DNA of 64,000 nucleotides. Source: Streptomyces dangxiongensis (GTDB lineage: Bacteria; Actinomycetota; Actinomycetes; Streptomycetales; Streptomycetaceae). The stretch spans positions 5,642,001 through 5,706,000 of the forward strand of contig NZ_CP033073.1 in assembly GCF_003675325.1 (NCBI RefSeq), given 5' to 3'. Below are positions 44,839 to 55,414 of the stretch, piece by piece. Under the pieces are notes generated by a model, which saw only the letters and a list, made by a program, of their open reading frames with translations, was not told where the DNA came from and made no database searches. Position 1 is the stretch's first letter. The number at the start of each line of letters is the position of its first letter. The translations under genes and the position numbers were made by a program.

Positions 44839-46485
44839 TCAGCCGCGGCGCAGGATGTCCGCCAGCACCTCCCGCAGCCCGGCCTCCGGGTCCCGGACGG
44901 TGCCGGAGGCACGCCAGGCCACGAATCCGTCCGGCCGCACCAGCACCGCCCCGTCGGCCGTGACGCCGTGGGCCGCCGCCCAGTCTTCGCCCTCCGTGTC
45001 GTACGTCAGCCCGGCGTCCGCGCCCGCACCGATCCGGTACGCCTCCAGGGGCACGCCGTCCGTGCCGGCGACACGGCCCGCGGCGGCGTGCCAGCCGGCG
45101 CCGGCCGCAGACCCGGCGTCGCAGAGCAGCACCGGGAACCGCTCGTACAGGTCGAGGGTGGAGATCCGTTCGCCCGCGCGGCGCAGCCACAGGTGCGGGG
45201 CCCGGCTGCCCGGCTCCCCGGTCAGCCGCAGCCCGTCGGGGACGACCGGCTGGTCCGGGTCGGCGCCCACGACGGCGCCCTCGGGGTAGCGGTAGCCGAG
45301 GACCACGTTGAGGATGCCGCCGCGCTTGCCGCCACCGATGCCGGGCGCGGGCGCGAAACCGGGGTGGCTGTGCTCCACCGAGCGGGCCGAGGCCCGGGCG
45401 CTGGTCGCCAGGGCCACCGGCCGGCGCTCGGTGTCGTACGTCCCCAGCAGGCCGGGCCCGGCCCAGCCACCGAGTACGGCGGCCAGCTTCCAGGCCAGGT
45501 TGTGGGCGTCCTGGATGCCGGTGTTGGAGCCGAACGCGCCGGTGGGCGACATCTCGTGGGCGGAGTCGCCCGCGAGGAACACCCGGTCGGCCGCGTACCG
45601 TTCGGCCACCCGTTCGGCGGCCCGCCAGGACGCCTTTCCGGTGATCTCGACATCCAGGTCCGGGGCGCCGACCGCGTGGCGGATGTGCCGCTGGAGCCGC
45701 TCCTCGGTGAACTCCTCCAGGGTCTCGCCGTGCTCCGGGTGCCAGGGGGCGTGGAAGACCCAGTTCTCCTTGTTGTCGACCGGCAGCAGCGCCCCGTCAC
45801 CCCCCGGGTCGGTGAGGTAGCAGCAGATGAAACGCCGGTCGCCGACGACGTCGGCGAGCAGCTTGGACCGGAAGGTGACGCTCACGTTGGCGAAGAGGTC
45901 GCCGGGGCCGTCCTGCCCGATGCCGAGCCGGCCCCGGACGGGGCTGCGCGGGCCGTCGGCCGCGACCAGGTAGTCCGCGCGGACGGTGTACATCCGGTCG
46001 CTGTCGCGGTTCCGGATGTACGCCGTCACTCCTTCGGGGTCCTGCGCGAACGACTCCAGCTCGTGGAAGTACCGCAGGTCGCCGCCGAGCGCGCGGGCCC
46101 CCTTCACGAGGACCGGCTCCAGGTCGTTCTGGCTGCACAGGCACCACCCCGTGGGGCTGAGTCTCGCGAGCCCGCCGCCCGGGTCGATCTCCTTGAACAG
46201 CCATTCCCCGGCGTCACCGACCAGGGACGGGGTCTGGAGGATGCCGTGGTTGCCCGCGAGGAGCGCGGCCGCCTCCTGGATGCCGGGCTCGACGCCGGCC
46301 CCCCGGAACAGCTCCATCGTCCGCACGTTGTTGCCGCGTCCGCGCGGGTGGACCGAGGTCCCGGAGTGCCGCTCGACGAGCATGTGCCGTACGCCGAGAC
46401 GGCCCAGGAACAGGGACATGGACAGGCCCACCAGAGAGCCGCCCACGACGAGGACGGGAACCTGGTGATCGGCTTTGTGCTGCAT
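44839..46485 (-). CDS. FAD-dependent polyketide hydroxylase (whiE ORFVIII-type)
   Basis: A 548-aa flavin monooxygenase of the aromatic polyketide hydroxylase type. The Rossmann FAD motif VLVVGGSLVGLSMSLFLGRLG is near the N-terminus, and the second FAD motif is RVFLAGDSAHEMSPTGAFGSNTGIQDAHNLAWKL. A thioredoxin-like C-terminal domain ends the protein. It probably oxidises the aromatic product of the adjacent type II PKS. It is transcribed divergently from the PKS operon, exactly as the ORFVIII hydroxylase is in whiE. The ATG at 46483-46485 follows CAGGAG. Confidence 0.9.
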   Translation of the reverse strand: MQHKADHQVPVLVVGGSLVGLSMSLFLGRLGVRHMLVERHSGTSVHPRGRGNNVRTMELFRGAGVEPGIQEAAALLAGNHGILQTPSLVGDAGEWLFKEIDPGGGLARLSPTGWCLCSQNDLEPVLVKGARALGGDLRYFHELESFAQDPEGVTAYIRNRDSDRMYTVRADYLVAADGPRSPVRGRLGIGQDGPGDLFANVSVTFRSKLLADVVGDRRFICCYLTDPGGDGALLPVDNKENWVFHAPWHPEHGETLEEFTEERLQRHIRHAVGAPDLDVEITGKASWRAAERVAERYAADRVFLAGDSAHEMSPTGAFGSNTGIQDAHNLAWKLAAVLGGWAGPGLLGTYDTERRPVALATSARASARSVEHSHPGFAPAPGIGGGKRGGILNVVLGYRYPEGAVVGADPDQPVVPDGLRLTGEPGSRAPHLWLRRAGERISTLDLYERFPVLLCDAGSAAGAGWHAAAGRVAGTDGVPLEAYRIGAGADAGLTYDTEGEDWAAAHGVTADGAVLVRPDGFVAWRASGTVRDPEAGLREVLADILRRG

Positions 46486-46693
46486 CGAGGCTCCTGAGGC
46501 AGAGGTGGGGTGTGGGGTGTGAGGCGTGTCGGAGTGTCCATGCCCGGTGGGAGGGGTTCCGCGTGCGCAATCACCCGCGTGGTTCACGCGAGTCGCGCGC
46601 ACCGGGGGACCGGCACAGGATCAGAAAGCGCTGACGTCGCGTCATCGGCGGCCGGCGTTCGGCTCTGCCCCCCGTGAAGGAGATGTGCGCAGC

Positions 46694-47779
46694 ATGACCA
46701 CCACGTCGGAAAAGGTTTCTGAACAGCTGACGCGACACGTGTCGAAGCGGGTCTCCCAGTCCGTGTTCGACGGCTCCCGCCTCCGCGTCGTCCTGCTGGT
46801 GGACGTACACGACGGCGCCCAGCAGCAGTTCCTGGAGGCCTACGAACAACTGTGCAGCCAGGTCGCGTCCGTGCCCGGCCACGTCAGCGACCAGTTGTGC
46901 CAGTCGATCGAGAACCCCTCCCAGTGGCTCATCACCAGCGAGTGGGAGAGCGCCCCGCCGTTCCTCGCCTGGGTGAACAGCGAGGAGCACGTGCGGATGG
47001 TGGAGCCGCTCCATAGCTGCGTGCGGGACACCCGCTCGCTGCGCTTCCACGTCGTCCGCGAGACGGGCGGCGACGCCGCCGCGGCCAGCGCGGCACAGCG
47101 CCGGCTCCAGACGGCCCCGCGGATCGGCGACGGCGTGATCCGGCACGCGCTCACCTTCACGGTGAGGCCGGGCAGCGAGCCGCAGGTCGCGAAGATCCTC
47201 GCGGACTACGCCTCGCCCGAGGCGCGGGTCGACGAGACCACCCGTCTGATGCGCACCTCCCTGTTCATGCACGGCAACCGGGTCGTCCGGGCCATCGAGG
47301 TCCGCGGTGACCTGCTCGCCGCACTGCGCCACGTCGCCCGGCAGCCCGAGGTACGGGCGGTCGAGGAGGCCATCAACCCCTACCTGGAGCAGGAGCGGGA
47401 CCTCCACGACCAGGAGTCCGCACGGGTGTTCTTCACCCGGGCGGCGCTGCCGGCCGTCCACCACGTCAGCGCGGACGAACTGCCCGAGGGCGAGCGGCAC
47501 GCGCTGTACTACCCCGCGAGGCCGGGCCTCGGGATGCGGCTGGCCGAGCTGCTCGCCCGGCAGGACGAGGAGGCGGCGGAGGACCCGGGCAGCCCGGTCC
47601 TGCGCAGCACGATCTTCCAGCGTGACGACGTCGTCGTCCGGCTGATCGACGTGCGCCCCGGCCCGGGCGCCGACGCGGTCCTGCCGCGACGCGCGGCGCG
47701 GGCCCCGCTGGACGCCCTGCTGGACGGCGACGCCGTCCGCATGGAACTCATCACCGACCGCCGCTCGCCGGTCGCCTGA
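46694..47779 (+). CDS. SchA/CurD-like protein (whiE ORFI-type)
   Basis: A 361-aa protein of the SchA/CurD family found as the first gene of spore-pigment PKS operons. It contains antibiotic-biosynthesis-monooxygenase-like ferredoxin folds ([39 protein letters not shown] with WLITSEWES; later domains are weaker). The exact activity is not established. First gene of the minimal PKS operon. ATG 46694 has AAGGAG about 11 nt upstream. Followed by the cupin gene after 33 bp. Confidence 0.85.
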   Translation: MTTTSEKVSEQLTRHVSKRVSQSVFDGSRLRVVLLVDVHDGAQQQFLEAYEQLCSQVASVPGHVSDQLCQSIENPSQWLITSEWESAPPFLAWVNSEEHVRMVEPLHSCVRDTRSLRFHVVRETGGDAAAASAAQRRLQTAPRIGDGVIRHALTFTVRPGSEPQVAKILADYASPEARVDETTRLMRTSLFMHGNRVVRAIEVRGDLLAALRHVARQPEVRAVEEAINPYLEQERDLHDQESARVFFTRAALPAVHHVSADELPEGERHALYYPARPGLGMRLAELLARQDEEAAEDPGSPVLRSTIFQRDDVVVRLIDVRPGPGADAVLPRRAARAPLDALLDGDAVRMELITDRRSPVA

Positions 47780-47812
47780 CTGTCAGGCGCAGCACACCCA
47801 CGGAGGAACGTC

Positions 47813-48277
47813 GTGATCAAACCCCTTCCGAAGATCGTGGACCTCAGCGAGGTCGAGCACAACACCCGGCGCGGTGGCGATCTGCGAGCCATGCTCACCC
47901 CGGCCACGGTGGGCTCCACCAGCGGTTTCATGGGCGTGGCCCTCATCCGGCCCGGCGAGCGCATCGGCGAGCACTACCACCCGTACTCCGAGGAGTTCGT
48001 GTACGTCGTCTGCGGGGAGCTGGAGGTGGACCTCGACGGCGAGCCGCACCCGCTCCGGCCGGAGCAGGGGCTGATGATCCCCATCGACGTGCGCCACCGG
48101 TTCCGCAACGTGGGCGACGTGGAGGCGCGGATGGTCTTCCACCTGGGTCCGCTGGCCCCGCGCCCGAGCCTGGGACACGTCGACACGGAGGAGACGGAGG
48201 TCATCGGGGCCGCCGCGGTGGTCACGGAGCCCGCTGTCGCGGGTGCCGCCCGCGGCCGGGGTCAGGTCCGGTCATGA
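47813..48277 (+). CDS. Cupin protein (whiE ORFII/SchB/CurC-type)
   Basis: A 154-aa cupin. The barrel carries [25 protein letters not shown] with metal-binding His/Glu residues and the second motif [11 protein letters not shown]. It is conserved in spore-pigment clusters, where it is thought to help tailor or cyclise the polyketide. GTG 47813 follows GGAGGA. Its stop overlaps the KS-alpha start (ATGA). Confidence 0.85.
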   Translation: MIKPLPKIVDLSEVEHNTRRGGDLRAMLTPATVGSTSGFMGVALIRPGERIGEHYHPYSEEFVYVVCGELEVDLDGEPHPLRPEQGLMIPIDVRHRFRNVGDVEARMVFHLGPLAPRPSLGHVDTEETEVIGAAAVVTEPAVAGAARGRGQVRS

Positions 48278-49542
48278 CCCGGCGCGTGGCGGTCACTGGC
48301 ATAGGCATCGTCGCCCCGGGCGGCATCGGCGTACCGGCCTTCTGGGATCTGCTCGCCAACGGCCGGACCGCGACGCGGGGCATCACCTTCTTCGACCCCT
48401 CGGGACTGCGGTCGCGCATAGCGGCGGAGTGCGACTTCGACCCGGCGGCCCACGGCCTGGACGAGGAGCAGGCCGCACGCGCGGACCGGTACATCCAGTT
48501 CGCGCTGGTCGCCGGGGCGGAGGCGGTCCGTGACTCGGGCCTCGACCTGGCGCGGGAGGACCCGTGGCGGGTCGCGGTGTCCCTGGGCACCGCGGTCGGC
48601 GGCACCACCCGGCTGGAGCACGACTACGTCCTGGTCAGCGATCGCGGCGAGCACTGGGACGTCGACCACCGGCAGGCGGAGCCGTACCTGCACCGGGCGT
48701 TCTCGCCCAGCACGGTCGCCTCCGCGGTGGCGGAACGGTTCGGCGCCCAGGGCCCGGTGCAGACCGTCTCCACCGGCTGCACCTCCGGCCTGGACGCGGT
48801 CGGGTACGCCTTCCACACCGTTGAGGAGGGCCGGGCGGACATCTGCATAGCGGGTGCCTCCGACTCCCCGATCTCCCCGATCACCATGGCCTGCTTCGAC
48901 GCGATCAAGGCCACGTCCCCCAACAACGACGACCCCGCCCACGCCTCCCGGCCCTTCGACAACAACCGTGACGGATTCGTCATGGGCGAGGGCGGCGCGG
49001 TGCTCGTCCTGGAGGAACTGGAGCACGCCCGGGCCCGCGGCGCCCATGTGTACTGCGAACTGGGCGGTTACGCCACCTTCGGCAACGCCTACCACATGAC
49101 CGGCCTGACCAGCGAGGGCCTGGAGATGGCGCGGGCCATCGAACTGGCCCTCGATCACGCCCGGCTGGACCCGACGGCGATCGACTACGTCAACGCGCAC
49201 GGCTCCGGCACCCGGCAGAACGACCGTCACGAGACGGCGGCCGTGAAACGGGCGCTCGGCCCGCACGCCTACGACACGCCGATGAGCTCCATCAAGTCGA
49301 TGGTGGGGCACTCCCTCGGGGCGATCGGGGCGATCGAGGTCGTCGCCTGTGTGCTGGCCCTGGCCGAGCAGGCCGTACCGCCGACCGCCAACTACGACAC
49401 CCCCGACCCCGAGTGCGACCTGGACTACGTCCCGCGCGTCGCCCGCGAACGGAAGCTCTCCAGCGTCCTGTCCGTGGGCAGCGGGTTCGGGGGCTTCCAG
49501 TCCGCCGTGGTCCTGACCCGGACGAGGGAGAGGACACCATGA
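48274..49542 (+). CDS. Type II PKS ketosynthase alpha subunit
   Basis: A 422-aa KS-alpha. The catalytic triad is complete: Cys169 in [13 protein letters not shown], His309 in VNAHGSGT and His346 in [13 protein letters not shown]. It condenses malonyl units on the ACP with KS-beta. The [11 protein letters not shown] form fits the spore-pigment clade. The start overlaps the cupin stop and the end overlaps the KS-beta start (both ATGA), giving equal translation of the two subunits. Confidence 0.95.
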   Translation: MTRRVAVTGIGIVAPGGIGVPAFWDLLANGRTATRGITFFDPSGLRSRIAAECDFDPAAHGLDEEQAARADRYIQFALVAGAEAVRDSGLDLAREDPWRVAVSLGTAVGGTTRLEHDYVLVSDRGEHWDVDHRQAEPYLHRAFSPSTVASAVAERFGAQGPVQTVSTGCTSGLDAVGYAFHTVEEGRADICIAGASDSPISPITMACFDAIKATSPNNDDPAHASRPFDNNRDGFVMGEGGAVLVLEELEHARARGAHVYCELGGYATFGNAYHMTGLTSEGLEMARAIELALDHARLDPTAIDYVNAHGSGTRQNDRHETAAVKRALGPHAYDTPMSSIKSMVGHSLGAIGAIEVVACVLALAEQAVPPTANYDTPDPECDLDYVPRVARERKLSSVLSVGSGFGGFQSAVVLTRTRERTP

Positions 49543-50783
49543 GCGAACCGCACGACCGGCGCGCGGCCATCACCGGCATCGGGGTGGTCGCGCCGAACGG
49601 CACCAGCACCGACACCTTCTGGAAGGCCACCCAGGAAGGCCTCAGCGTCCTCGACCGGGTCACCCGCGAGGGCTGTGAGCACCTTCCGCTGAAGGTGGCC
49701 GGCGAGGTCCGCGGCTTCGACCCGGCGGCGACGATCGAGGAGCGGTTCCTCGTCCAGACCGACCGGTTCACCCACTTCGCCATGGCCGCGGCGGACTTCG
49801 CCCTCGACGACGCGCGGCTCGGGCAGGCCGACGCCACCGAGGCGCCCTACTCCATCGGCGTGGTGACGGCGGCCGGCTCCGGCGGCGGCGCGTTCGGCCA
49901 GCGCGAACTCCAGCAGCTATGGAGCAAGGGCAGCCGGTTCGTCGGCCCCTACCAGTCCATCGCCTGGTTCTACGCCGCCAGCACCGGCCAGATCTCCATC
50001 CGCCGCAAGTTCAAGGGCCCCTGCTCGGTCGTCGCCTCCGACGAGGCCGGCGGCCTGGATGCCCTGGCGCACGCGGCACGGGCCGTACGGCGCGGCACCG
50101 ACGTGATCGTGGCCGGTTCCACCGAGGCGCCGCTCGCGCCGTACTCGGTGGTCTGCCAGCTCGGTTACGACGAGCTGAGCACCGTCGCCGACCCGTCCCG
50201 CGCCTACCGCCCGTTCACCGAGGACGCCTGCGGGTTCGTGCCGGCCGAGGGCGGCGCGATGCTCGTGGTGGAGGCGGAGACGGCCGCCCGGGAACGCGGC
50301 GCGGACATCCGCGCCCATCTCGCGGGACACGCGGCGACCTTCACCGGCGCCTCCCGCTGGGCGGAATCCCGCGAGGGGCTCGCCCAGGCGATCCGCGGCG
50401 CCCTGGCCGAGGCGGACTGCGCCCCGGAGGAGGTCGACGTGGTCTTCGCCGACGCCCTCGGGGTACCGGAGGCCGACCGCGCCGAGGCGCTGGCCATCGC
50501 CGACGTCCTCGGCGCGCACGGCCGGCGCGTGCCCGTCACGGCGCCCAAGACCGGGACCGGCCGCGGCTACTGCGCGGCACCGGTGCTGGACACCGCGGCG
50601 GCCGTGCTGGCACTGGAGCACGGCCTGATCCCACCCACCCCGGGTGTCGTCGCCGTCTGCCACGACCTCGACCTCGTGACCGGCCGAGCCCGCCCCGCCG
50701 AGTTGCGTACGGCGCTGATCCTCAGCCGGGGCCTGATGGGGTCGAACTCGGCACTCGTCGTGCGCCACGGCGCCGTCGGGTGA
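49539..50783 (+). CDS. Type II PKS ketosynthase beta subunit (chain-length factor)
   Basis: A 414-aa KS-beta/CLF. The overall fold matches KS-alpha, but the active-site cysteine is missing. The corresponding block reads [16 protein letters not shown], with Glu169 at the position where most chain-length factors have Gln (AEQAGG). It dimerises with KS-alpha and sets chain length; whiE-type systems make long dodecaketide-type chains. The gene overlaps KS-alpha by 4 bp, with the ACP gene 54 bp downstream. Confidence 0.93.
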   Translation: MSEPHDRRAAITGIGVVAPNGTSTDTFWKATQEGLSVLDRVTREGCEHLPLKVAGEVRGFDPAATIEERFLVQTDRFTHFAMAAADFALDDARLGQADATEAPYSIGVVTAAGSGGGAFGQRELQQLWSKGSRFVGPYQSIAWFYAASTGQISIRRKFKGPCSVVASDEAGGLDALAHAARAVRRGTDVIVAGSTEAPLAPYSVVCQLGYDELSTVADPSRAYRPFTEDACGFVPAEGGAMLVVEAETAARERGADIRAHLAGHAATFTGASRWAESREGLAQAIRGALAEADCAPEEVDVVFADALGVPEADRAEALAIADVLGAHGRRVPVTAPKTGTGRGYCAAPVLDTAAAVLALEHGLIPPTPGVVAVCHDLDLVTGRARPAELRTALILSRGLMGSNSALVVRHGAVG

Positions 50784-50837
50784 ACCGCACCGCCGCCCGC
50801 CCAGCAGCACACCAGCAGCAAAGGAGAAGGAATCGCC

Positions 50838-51576
<739 letters not shown>

Positions 51577-51597
51577 GCCGGACGACAGGAGAAGACC

Positions 51598-51930
51598 GTG
51601 CACCAGGCCCTGATCGTCGCCCGCATGGCCCCGGGTTCCGCCTCCGACATCGCCAAGGTGTTCGCGGAGTCCGACCGCGGAGAGCTGCCGCACCTCGTCG
51701 GCGTCGTCCGGCGCAGCCTCTTCCAGTTCGGCGACGTGTACATGCACCTCGTCGAGTCCGAGCGGGAGCCGGGACCGGCCATCGCCAAGGTCACCTCGCA
51801 CCCCGACTTCGTCGAGGTCAGCGAGCGCCTCTCGGCGTACGTCAGCGCGTACGACCCGGAGACCTGGCGGTCCCCGAAGGACGCGATGGCGCAGCGCTTC
51901 TACCTCTGGGAGCGCGACGCCGGAGCGTGA
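51598..51930 (+). CDS. TcmI-family polyketide cyclase (whiE ORFVII-type)
   Basis: A 110-aa ferredoxin-like-fold cyclase of the TcmI family (HQALIVARMAPGSASDIAKVFAESDRGELPHLVGVVRRSLFQFGDVYMHLVE). It closes later rings of the aromatic product. GTG 51598 follows AGGAGAAG. Last gene of the pigment operon, with a strong terminator 14 bp after its stop. Confidence 0.92.
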   Translation: MHQALIVARMAPGSASDIAKVFAESDRGELPHLVGVVRRSLFQFGDVYMHLVESEREPGPAIAKVTSHPDFVEVSERLSAYVSAYDPETWRSPKDAMAQRFYLWERDAGA

Positions 51931-51943
51931 GACCCCGTCCGGC

Positions 51944-51986
51944 CACCGGTGCCGGGCCCGCGTCCGACGCGGGCCCGGCACCGGTG
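51944..51986. terminator. Bidirectional terminator after the pigment operon
   Basis: Perfect 19-bp arms (51944-51962 / 51968-51986) with a 5-nt loop, between the convergent cyclase and methyltransferase genes. Confidence 0.92.
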
Positions 51987-52005
51987 TGGCGTGCGAGGCG
52001 TCCGC

Positions 52006-53070
52006 TCACGCGGAGACCGTGCAGTCGAACGCGTGCAGATAGGGGTTGACCGGCCGGATGTCACCGACGGCCAGACCCGCGCGCTCCAGCCGCGCGACCA
52101 TGCTGGCGGTGGTGTGCTTGGCCCCGCCGACGTTGAGCAGCAGCAGCAGGTCCATGGCGGTGCTGAACCGCATCGACGGGGTGTCGTCGACGAGGTTCTC
52201 GATGACCACGACCCGGGTGCCGGGTCCGCCCGCCTCCACCACGTTGCGCAACAGCCTGGTCGTGGACCCGTCGTCCCACTCCAGGATGTTCTTGATGATG
52301 TAGACGTCGGCCTCGACCGGGACGGACACGCGGATGTCGCCGGGCACGATGCGCGCCCGGTCGGAGAGGTCGCCGCCCTCGCGCAGCCGCGGCACGGCCT
52401 TCTCCACCACCCGGGGCAGGTCGAGCAGGTAGCCCCGCATCGCCGGGTACTTGTCCAGCAGGCTCGCCACCACGTGACCCTGCCCGCCGCCGAGGTCCGC
52501 GACGGAGGTGGCGCCGGACAGGTCCAGCAGGGCGGCGACATCGCGCGCCGACTGCTCGCTGGAGGTGGTCATCGCGCGGTTGAAGACGTCCGCCGACTCG
52601 GGGGCGTCCTCGTTCAGGTAGACGAAGAACTCCTTGCCGTAGAGGTCCTCGACGACGTTGCGGCCGGAGCGGACCGCCTCGTCCAGCCTCGGCCAGGCGT
52701 CCCAGGTCCACGGCTCGGTGCACCACAGGGAGATGTGGCGCAGGCTGTTCGGGTCGTCCTCGCGCAGCAGCCGCGACATCTCGGTGTGGGTGAACGTCCC
52801 GTCCGGCCGCTCGGCGAAGACGCCTTGGCAGGACAGGGCGCGCAGCAGCCGGCGCAGCGGCTCGGGCTCGGCCCGCACCGCCGTCGCCAGGTGCTCCACG
52901 GTCAGGGGCGCGTCGCCGAGTACGTCGGCGACGCCCAGCCGGGCGGCGGCGCGGACGGCGGCGGCACAGGCCGCCCCGAACACGAGCTCTCTCAGCCGCA
53001 TCGACGGCGGAGGAGGAGGGAGCGCCCCTTGCCCGGCCGGTGCCGACAGCTCGGGGGATGGTGCGGTCAT
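52006..53070 (-). CDS. SAM-dependent O-methyltransferase
   Basis: A 354-aa O-methyltransferase of the polyketide/acetylserotonin type: N-terminal winged-helix dimerisation domain (LVFGAACAAAVRAAARLGVADVL), SAM-binding DLGGGQGHVVASLL and a late VVVIENLVDD block. It is convergent with the PKS operon and probably methylates a phenol of the pigment. This enzyme is not part of the eight-gene whiE core as I recall it, so it may give a modified product. Confidence 0.88.
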   Translation of the reverse strand: MTAPSPELSAPAGQGALPPPPPSMRLRELVFGAACAAAVRAAARLGVADVLGDAPLTVEHLATAVRAEPEPLRRLLRALSCQGVFAERPDGTFTHTEMSRLLREDDPNSLRHISLWCTEPWTWDAWPRLDEAVRSGRNVVEDLYGKEFFVYLNEDAPESADVFNRAMTTSSEQSARDVAALLDLSGATSVADLGGGQGHVVASLLDKYPAMRGYLLDLPRVVEKAVPRLREGGDLSDRARIVPGDIRVSVPVEADVYIIKNILEWDDGSTTRLLRNVVEAGGPGTRVVVIENLVDDTPSMRFSTAMDLLLLLNVGGAKHTTASMVARLERAGLAVGDIRPVNPYLHAFDCTVSA

Positions 53071-53113
53071 GTGCCGCCTTCCTTCCTTGCGTGGGTGGGG
53101 TACGCCTGTCCGG

Positions 53114-54205
53114 TCAGCACAGTCCCGCGGGCTTGGAGGCCCGGCAGGAGTTGCCGTCGAAGGTGTTCTTGCGCTTGACGGCCTCCTGGTTCACCAGGTC
53201 CGCCGGGGCGTTGTCCTCCAGGTGGTTGCCGGTGATCCGGTTCTGTTCGCTCGCGGCGCCCACGAAGCTCTTGAACAGGACGATGCCGCCCGACAGGGGG
53301 GACTTCCCCGAGTGACCGATGATCGTGTTCCCCGTCACCAGTGCCTTCTCGGTGCCGGTCAGCACGATGCCGGACCCCTTCAGGTAGGGCAGCCGGGCGG
53401 TCTTGGGGCAGTACTTGTTGTTCCACTCCAGGCGGTTGTCGCTCACCGTCAGGGCGCCCGCCCGCGGCTTGTTCTCGTCGCCGACGACGAACACGCCGGC
53501 GCAGTTGGCGGTGAGGTAGTTGCCGGTGACGGTGAGGTTGCGCAGTCGGCGGACGGTGATGCCGATGCGGTTGTCCTCGAGGTGGTTGTGCTGGACCAGC
53601 GCGCCCTTGCTGTCGGCGGCGCCCTGCTCGGCCTTCACGTTGTTGGCGAGGAACAGGCCCGCGTCGCCGTTGCCCCGGGCGGTGTTCTCCCGGAAGACGC
53701 CGCGGGTGGAGTGCTCCTGGGCGATGCCCCACTGCCCGTTGTCGTCGGCGGTCACCCGGCGCACGGTCAGGTGGTCGGTGCCCATGGCCCACAGGCCGGT
53801 CCGGGAGAAGCCGGCCACCTTCAGGTCGGCGACGGTGACGTCCCGCAGGGCCTTGTTCTTCCCGCCGACGACGCAGATGCCGTTGCCGTTCCCGCTACAG
53901 GTGACGGAGGCCTTCTTCGGCTTCTTCGAGGTCGTGGCGGGTTTCTTCCCGGCGGGCCGGATCACCGTGCGGTGACCGGCACCGCGCAGGGTCAGTCCCG
54001 GTGTCCGCACCGTGACGCTCTCCCGGTAGGTGCCGGCGAGTACGAGCACGGTGTCGCCGGACCGGGCGGCGTTCACCGCCTTCTGGATCGACTCACCCGG
54101 ATGCACCACGAGGGTCCGATGGGCGGCCGACGCCGGGGTGGTGCCGGCGAACGTGCCGAGGAGGGCCGCGGTGCACGCGAGGTACGAGATTTGGCGTTTT
54201 TTCAC
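53114..54205 (-). CDS. Secreted right-handed beta-helix (NosD/pectate-lyase-like) protein
   Basis: A 363-aa exported protein with a signal peptide (KKRQISYLACTAALLGTFAGTTPASAA), then a parallel beta-helix start (LVVHPGESIQKAVNAARSGDTVLVLAGTYRESVTV) and many Asn-rich turns (NHLEDN, GNYLTAN, GNTIIGH), as in NosD/PbH1 proteins. Four C-terminal-half cysteines may form disulphides. No catalytic set is recognised, so wall or polysaccharide binding or hydrolysis are both possible. The start GTG at 54205 lacks a good ribosome site. It lies 43 bp beyond the methyltransferase start in the same orientation. Confidence 0.78.
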   Translation of the reverse strand: MKKRQISYLACTAALLGTFAGTTPASAAHRTLVVHPGESIQKAVNAARSGDTVLVLAGTYRESVTVRTPGLTLRGAGHRTVIRPAGKKPATTSKKPKKASVTCSGNGNGICVVGGKNKALRDVTVADLKVAGFSRTGLWAMGTDHLTVRRVTADDNGQWGIAQEHSTRGVFRENTARGNGDAGLFLANNVKAEQGAADSKGALVQHNHLEDNRIGITVRRLRNLTVTGNYLTANCAGVFVVGDENKPRAGALTVSDNRLEWNNKYCPKTARLPYLKGSGIVLTGTEKALVTGNTIIGHSGKSPLSGGIVLFKSFVGAASEQNRITGNHLEDNAPADLVNQEAVKRKNTFDGNSCRASKPAGLC

Positions 54206-54399
54206 AATCCGAAGGCTAGGAGCGCATGACCCGATCACCCGGTGGATGCTCCGTTCGGCGGCGTGTCCACCGGAGTCGGGGGAGCGTCCCGCACGGGCGT
54301 CCGGGGAACGGCCGTGCGGGACGCTAGCTTCGCGAGCGGTCCGACGGCTCCGCCCCGTCCCGGGGCGGGACGGGGCCACGGCTGCGAGCGGGGGCAACG

Positions 54400-54900
54400 G
54401 TGACCGGTTCCACGCAGGACGCGCACGGTGCGGCAGCCGACCCCCTCGGGCGCCGGAGTTTCCTGGCGTCGGCGGCCCTGGTGGCCGCCGCCCAGGTCCC
54501 GGCCGCAGATTCGGCGCGGGCCGCAGATTCGGCGCGGGCCGCGGACCCGACCCGGCCGGGGGTCCCGACCCGGCCGGCGCGCTGCCGGAGTGCGGGCCGC
54601 CCGCCGGGCCCGGCGGGCGGCCCGTGGCGGGACCGCTCGCCGTCCCCGAGGCGGACCGCGGGGTCGGCTGGCCGAGGCAGGCCCTGGAGGCGCCGTGGCA
54701 CTCGAACCCATGCGTGCGATGGAGGAGCCCGCCGTGCGGCTGATGGAGTTCACGATCCCGGACGCCCCGGGCAACTACGGCCCGCTGTTCCGCCTGATCC
54801 GGACGGCCCCGAGCGCCCCCGCTCCCAAGGACGCCGGCCCGGGACGACGCCGGCCCCGACAACGCCCGGGGGCGTGCGGGGCCTGACGGTCGTGCGGGGC
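54400..54900 (+). pseudogene. Disrupted Tat-exported protein gene
   Basis: A GTG at 54400 opens a frame with a twin-arginine signal (PLGRRSFLASAALVAAAQV). Coding character then moves through other frames: ALPECGPPAGPGG in one, and ALEPMRAMEEPAVRLMEFTIPDAPGNYGPLFRLI in a third. A tandem 18-bp repeat (two copies of CCGCAGATTCGGCGCGGG at about 54,500-54,540) sits at the first break. I read it as a frameshifted secreted-protein gene. The family is not identified. Confidence 0.4.
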
Positions 54901-54950
54901 CTGACGGTTGCGGACGGCCGGTGGTGGTGCGTGGTGGTGCGGCGGAGTGC

Positions 54951-55010
54951 TCAGCGCCCCCGCGGGCCACCCTTGGGCAGCTTCATGCCCTTCGGCATCG
55001 GGCCCTTCAC
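54951..55010 (-). pseudogene. Displaced original 3' end of the DUF4191 gene
   Basis: The minus-strand codons VKGPMPKGMKLPKGGPRGR followed by TGA form the natural continuation of MSNMPVPKGP in the DUF4191 gene whose body is at 61.68-62.33 kb. The 11-bp core shared by both places (AAGGGCCCGAT on the minus strand) is where the element integrated. Joining 61,683 to 54,996 across the core restores MSNMPVPKGPMPKGMKLPKGG with no break. The fragment has no start of its own. Confidence 0.85.
54997..55007. repeat. Left attachment-site core of the integrated element
   Basis: ATCGGGCCCTT, identical to 61,672-61,682. To its left lies the displaced tail of the target gene, to its right the element. It is the crossover core of a serine-integrase reaction, inferred from the sequence pair and the restored reading frames on both sides. 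Confidence 0.85.
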
Positions 55011-55082
55011 TCTGTCAGCGACGCTCTGACCTGCGCAGACAGCCTCAGTAAGGCGGTGCCGGCCTCGCAGACCGGACAAGAA

Positions 55083-55110
55083 GAAGGCCCGGCCAGCAGG
55101 CCGGGCCTTC
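55083..55110. terminator. Perfect terminator near the left element end
   Basis: 12-bp arms GAAGGCCCGGCC / GGCCGGGCCTTC, loop AGCA. In the integrated state it has no obvious upstream gene on the plus strand. In the excised circle it would lie 31 bp after the stop codon (55,049-55,051) of the integrase frame. Confidence 0.85.
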
Positions 55111-55213
55111 CCTGTCTCATCCACGGCACTGACAGCCCGCCACCTACTCACCCGATCGTGTGTCGGCAGCCGTCCGGGCCCCCAGCCCGCACCGGATTCA
55201 TTCTGTCAGGGCG

Positions 55214-55414
55214 TCAGGGCTGCACGCTCTTGGCCATCTCCATGAAGGCGGCCCAGGCGCCGGCCGAGACGTTCAGTATCGGACCATCGTCGTACTTGGT
55301 GTCCCCCACGGGGACCAGGCCATGGCTAGCGGCAAGGTTCGTGGCGACCTTGACGCACTGGCCGCCGTTGCTGCTGTAGGAGGACGTGAACCATTGCGGG
55401 TGTTCGGTCGTCAC
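55214..55414 (-). CDS. DUF397 protein
   Basis: A 66-aa DUF397 protein (WFTSSYSSNGGQCVKVATNL..., GPILNVSAGAWAAFMEMAKS). Such small proteins are partners of XRE regulators in Streptomyces (BldB-like, toxin/antitoxin-like pairs). Its GTG start at 55412-55414 overlaps the stop of the regulator gene (GTGA), so the pair is co-translated. Confidence 0.93.
   Translation of the reverse strand: MTTEHPQWFTSSYSSNGGQCVKVATNLAASHGLVPVGDTKYDDGPILNVSAGAWAAFMEMAKSVQP

Noticed and set aside
48274..50783. Fatty-acid synthase ketosynthases (FabF-type)
   Set aside because: The KS pair with one inactive subunit, aromatase, cyclases, SchA/CurD and cupin genes define a type II aromatic polyketide cluster.
54951..55110. 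A 66-aa minus-strand gene reading through the left core and the terminator
   Set aside because: Only the part left of the core is conserved (the displaced gene tail). The frame upstream is element DNA that includes a terminator stem.
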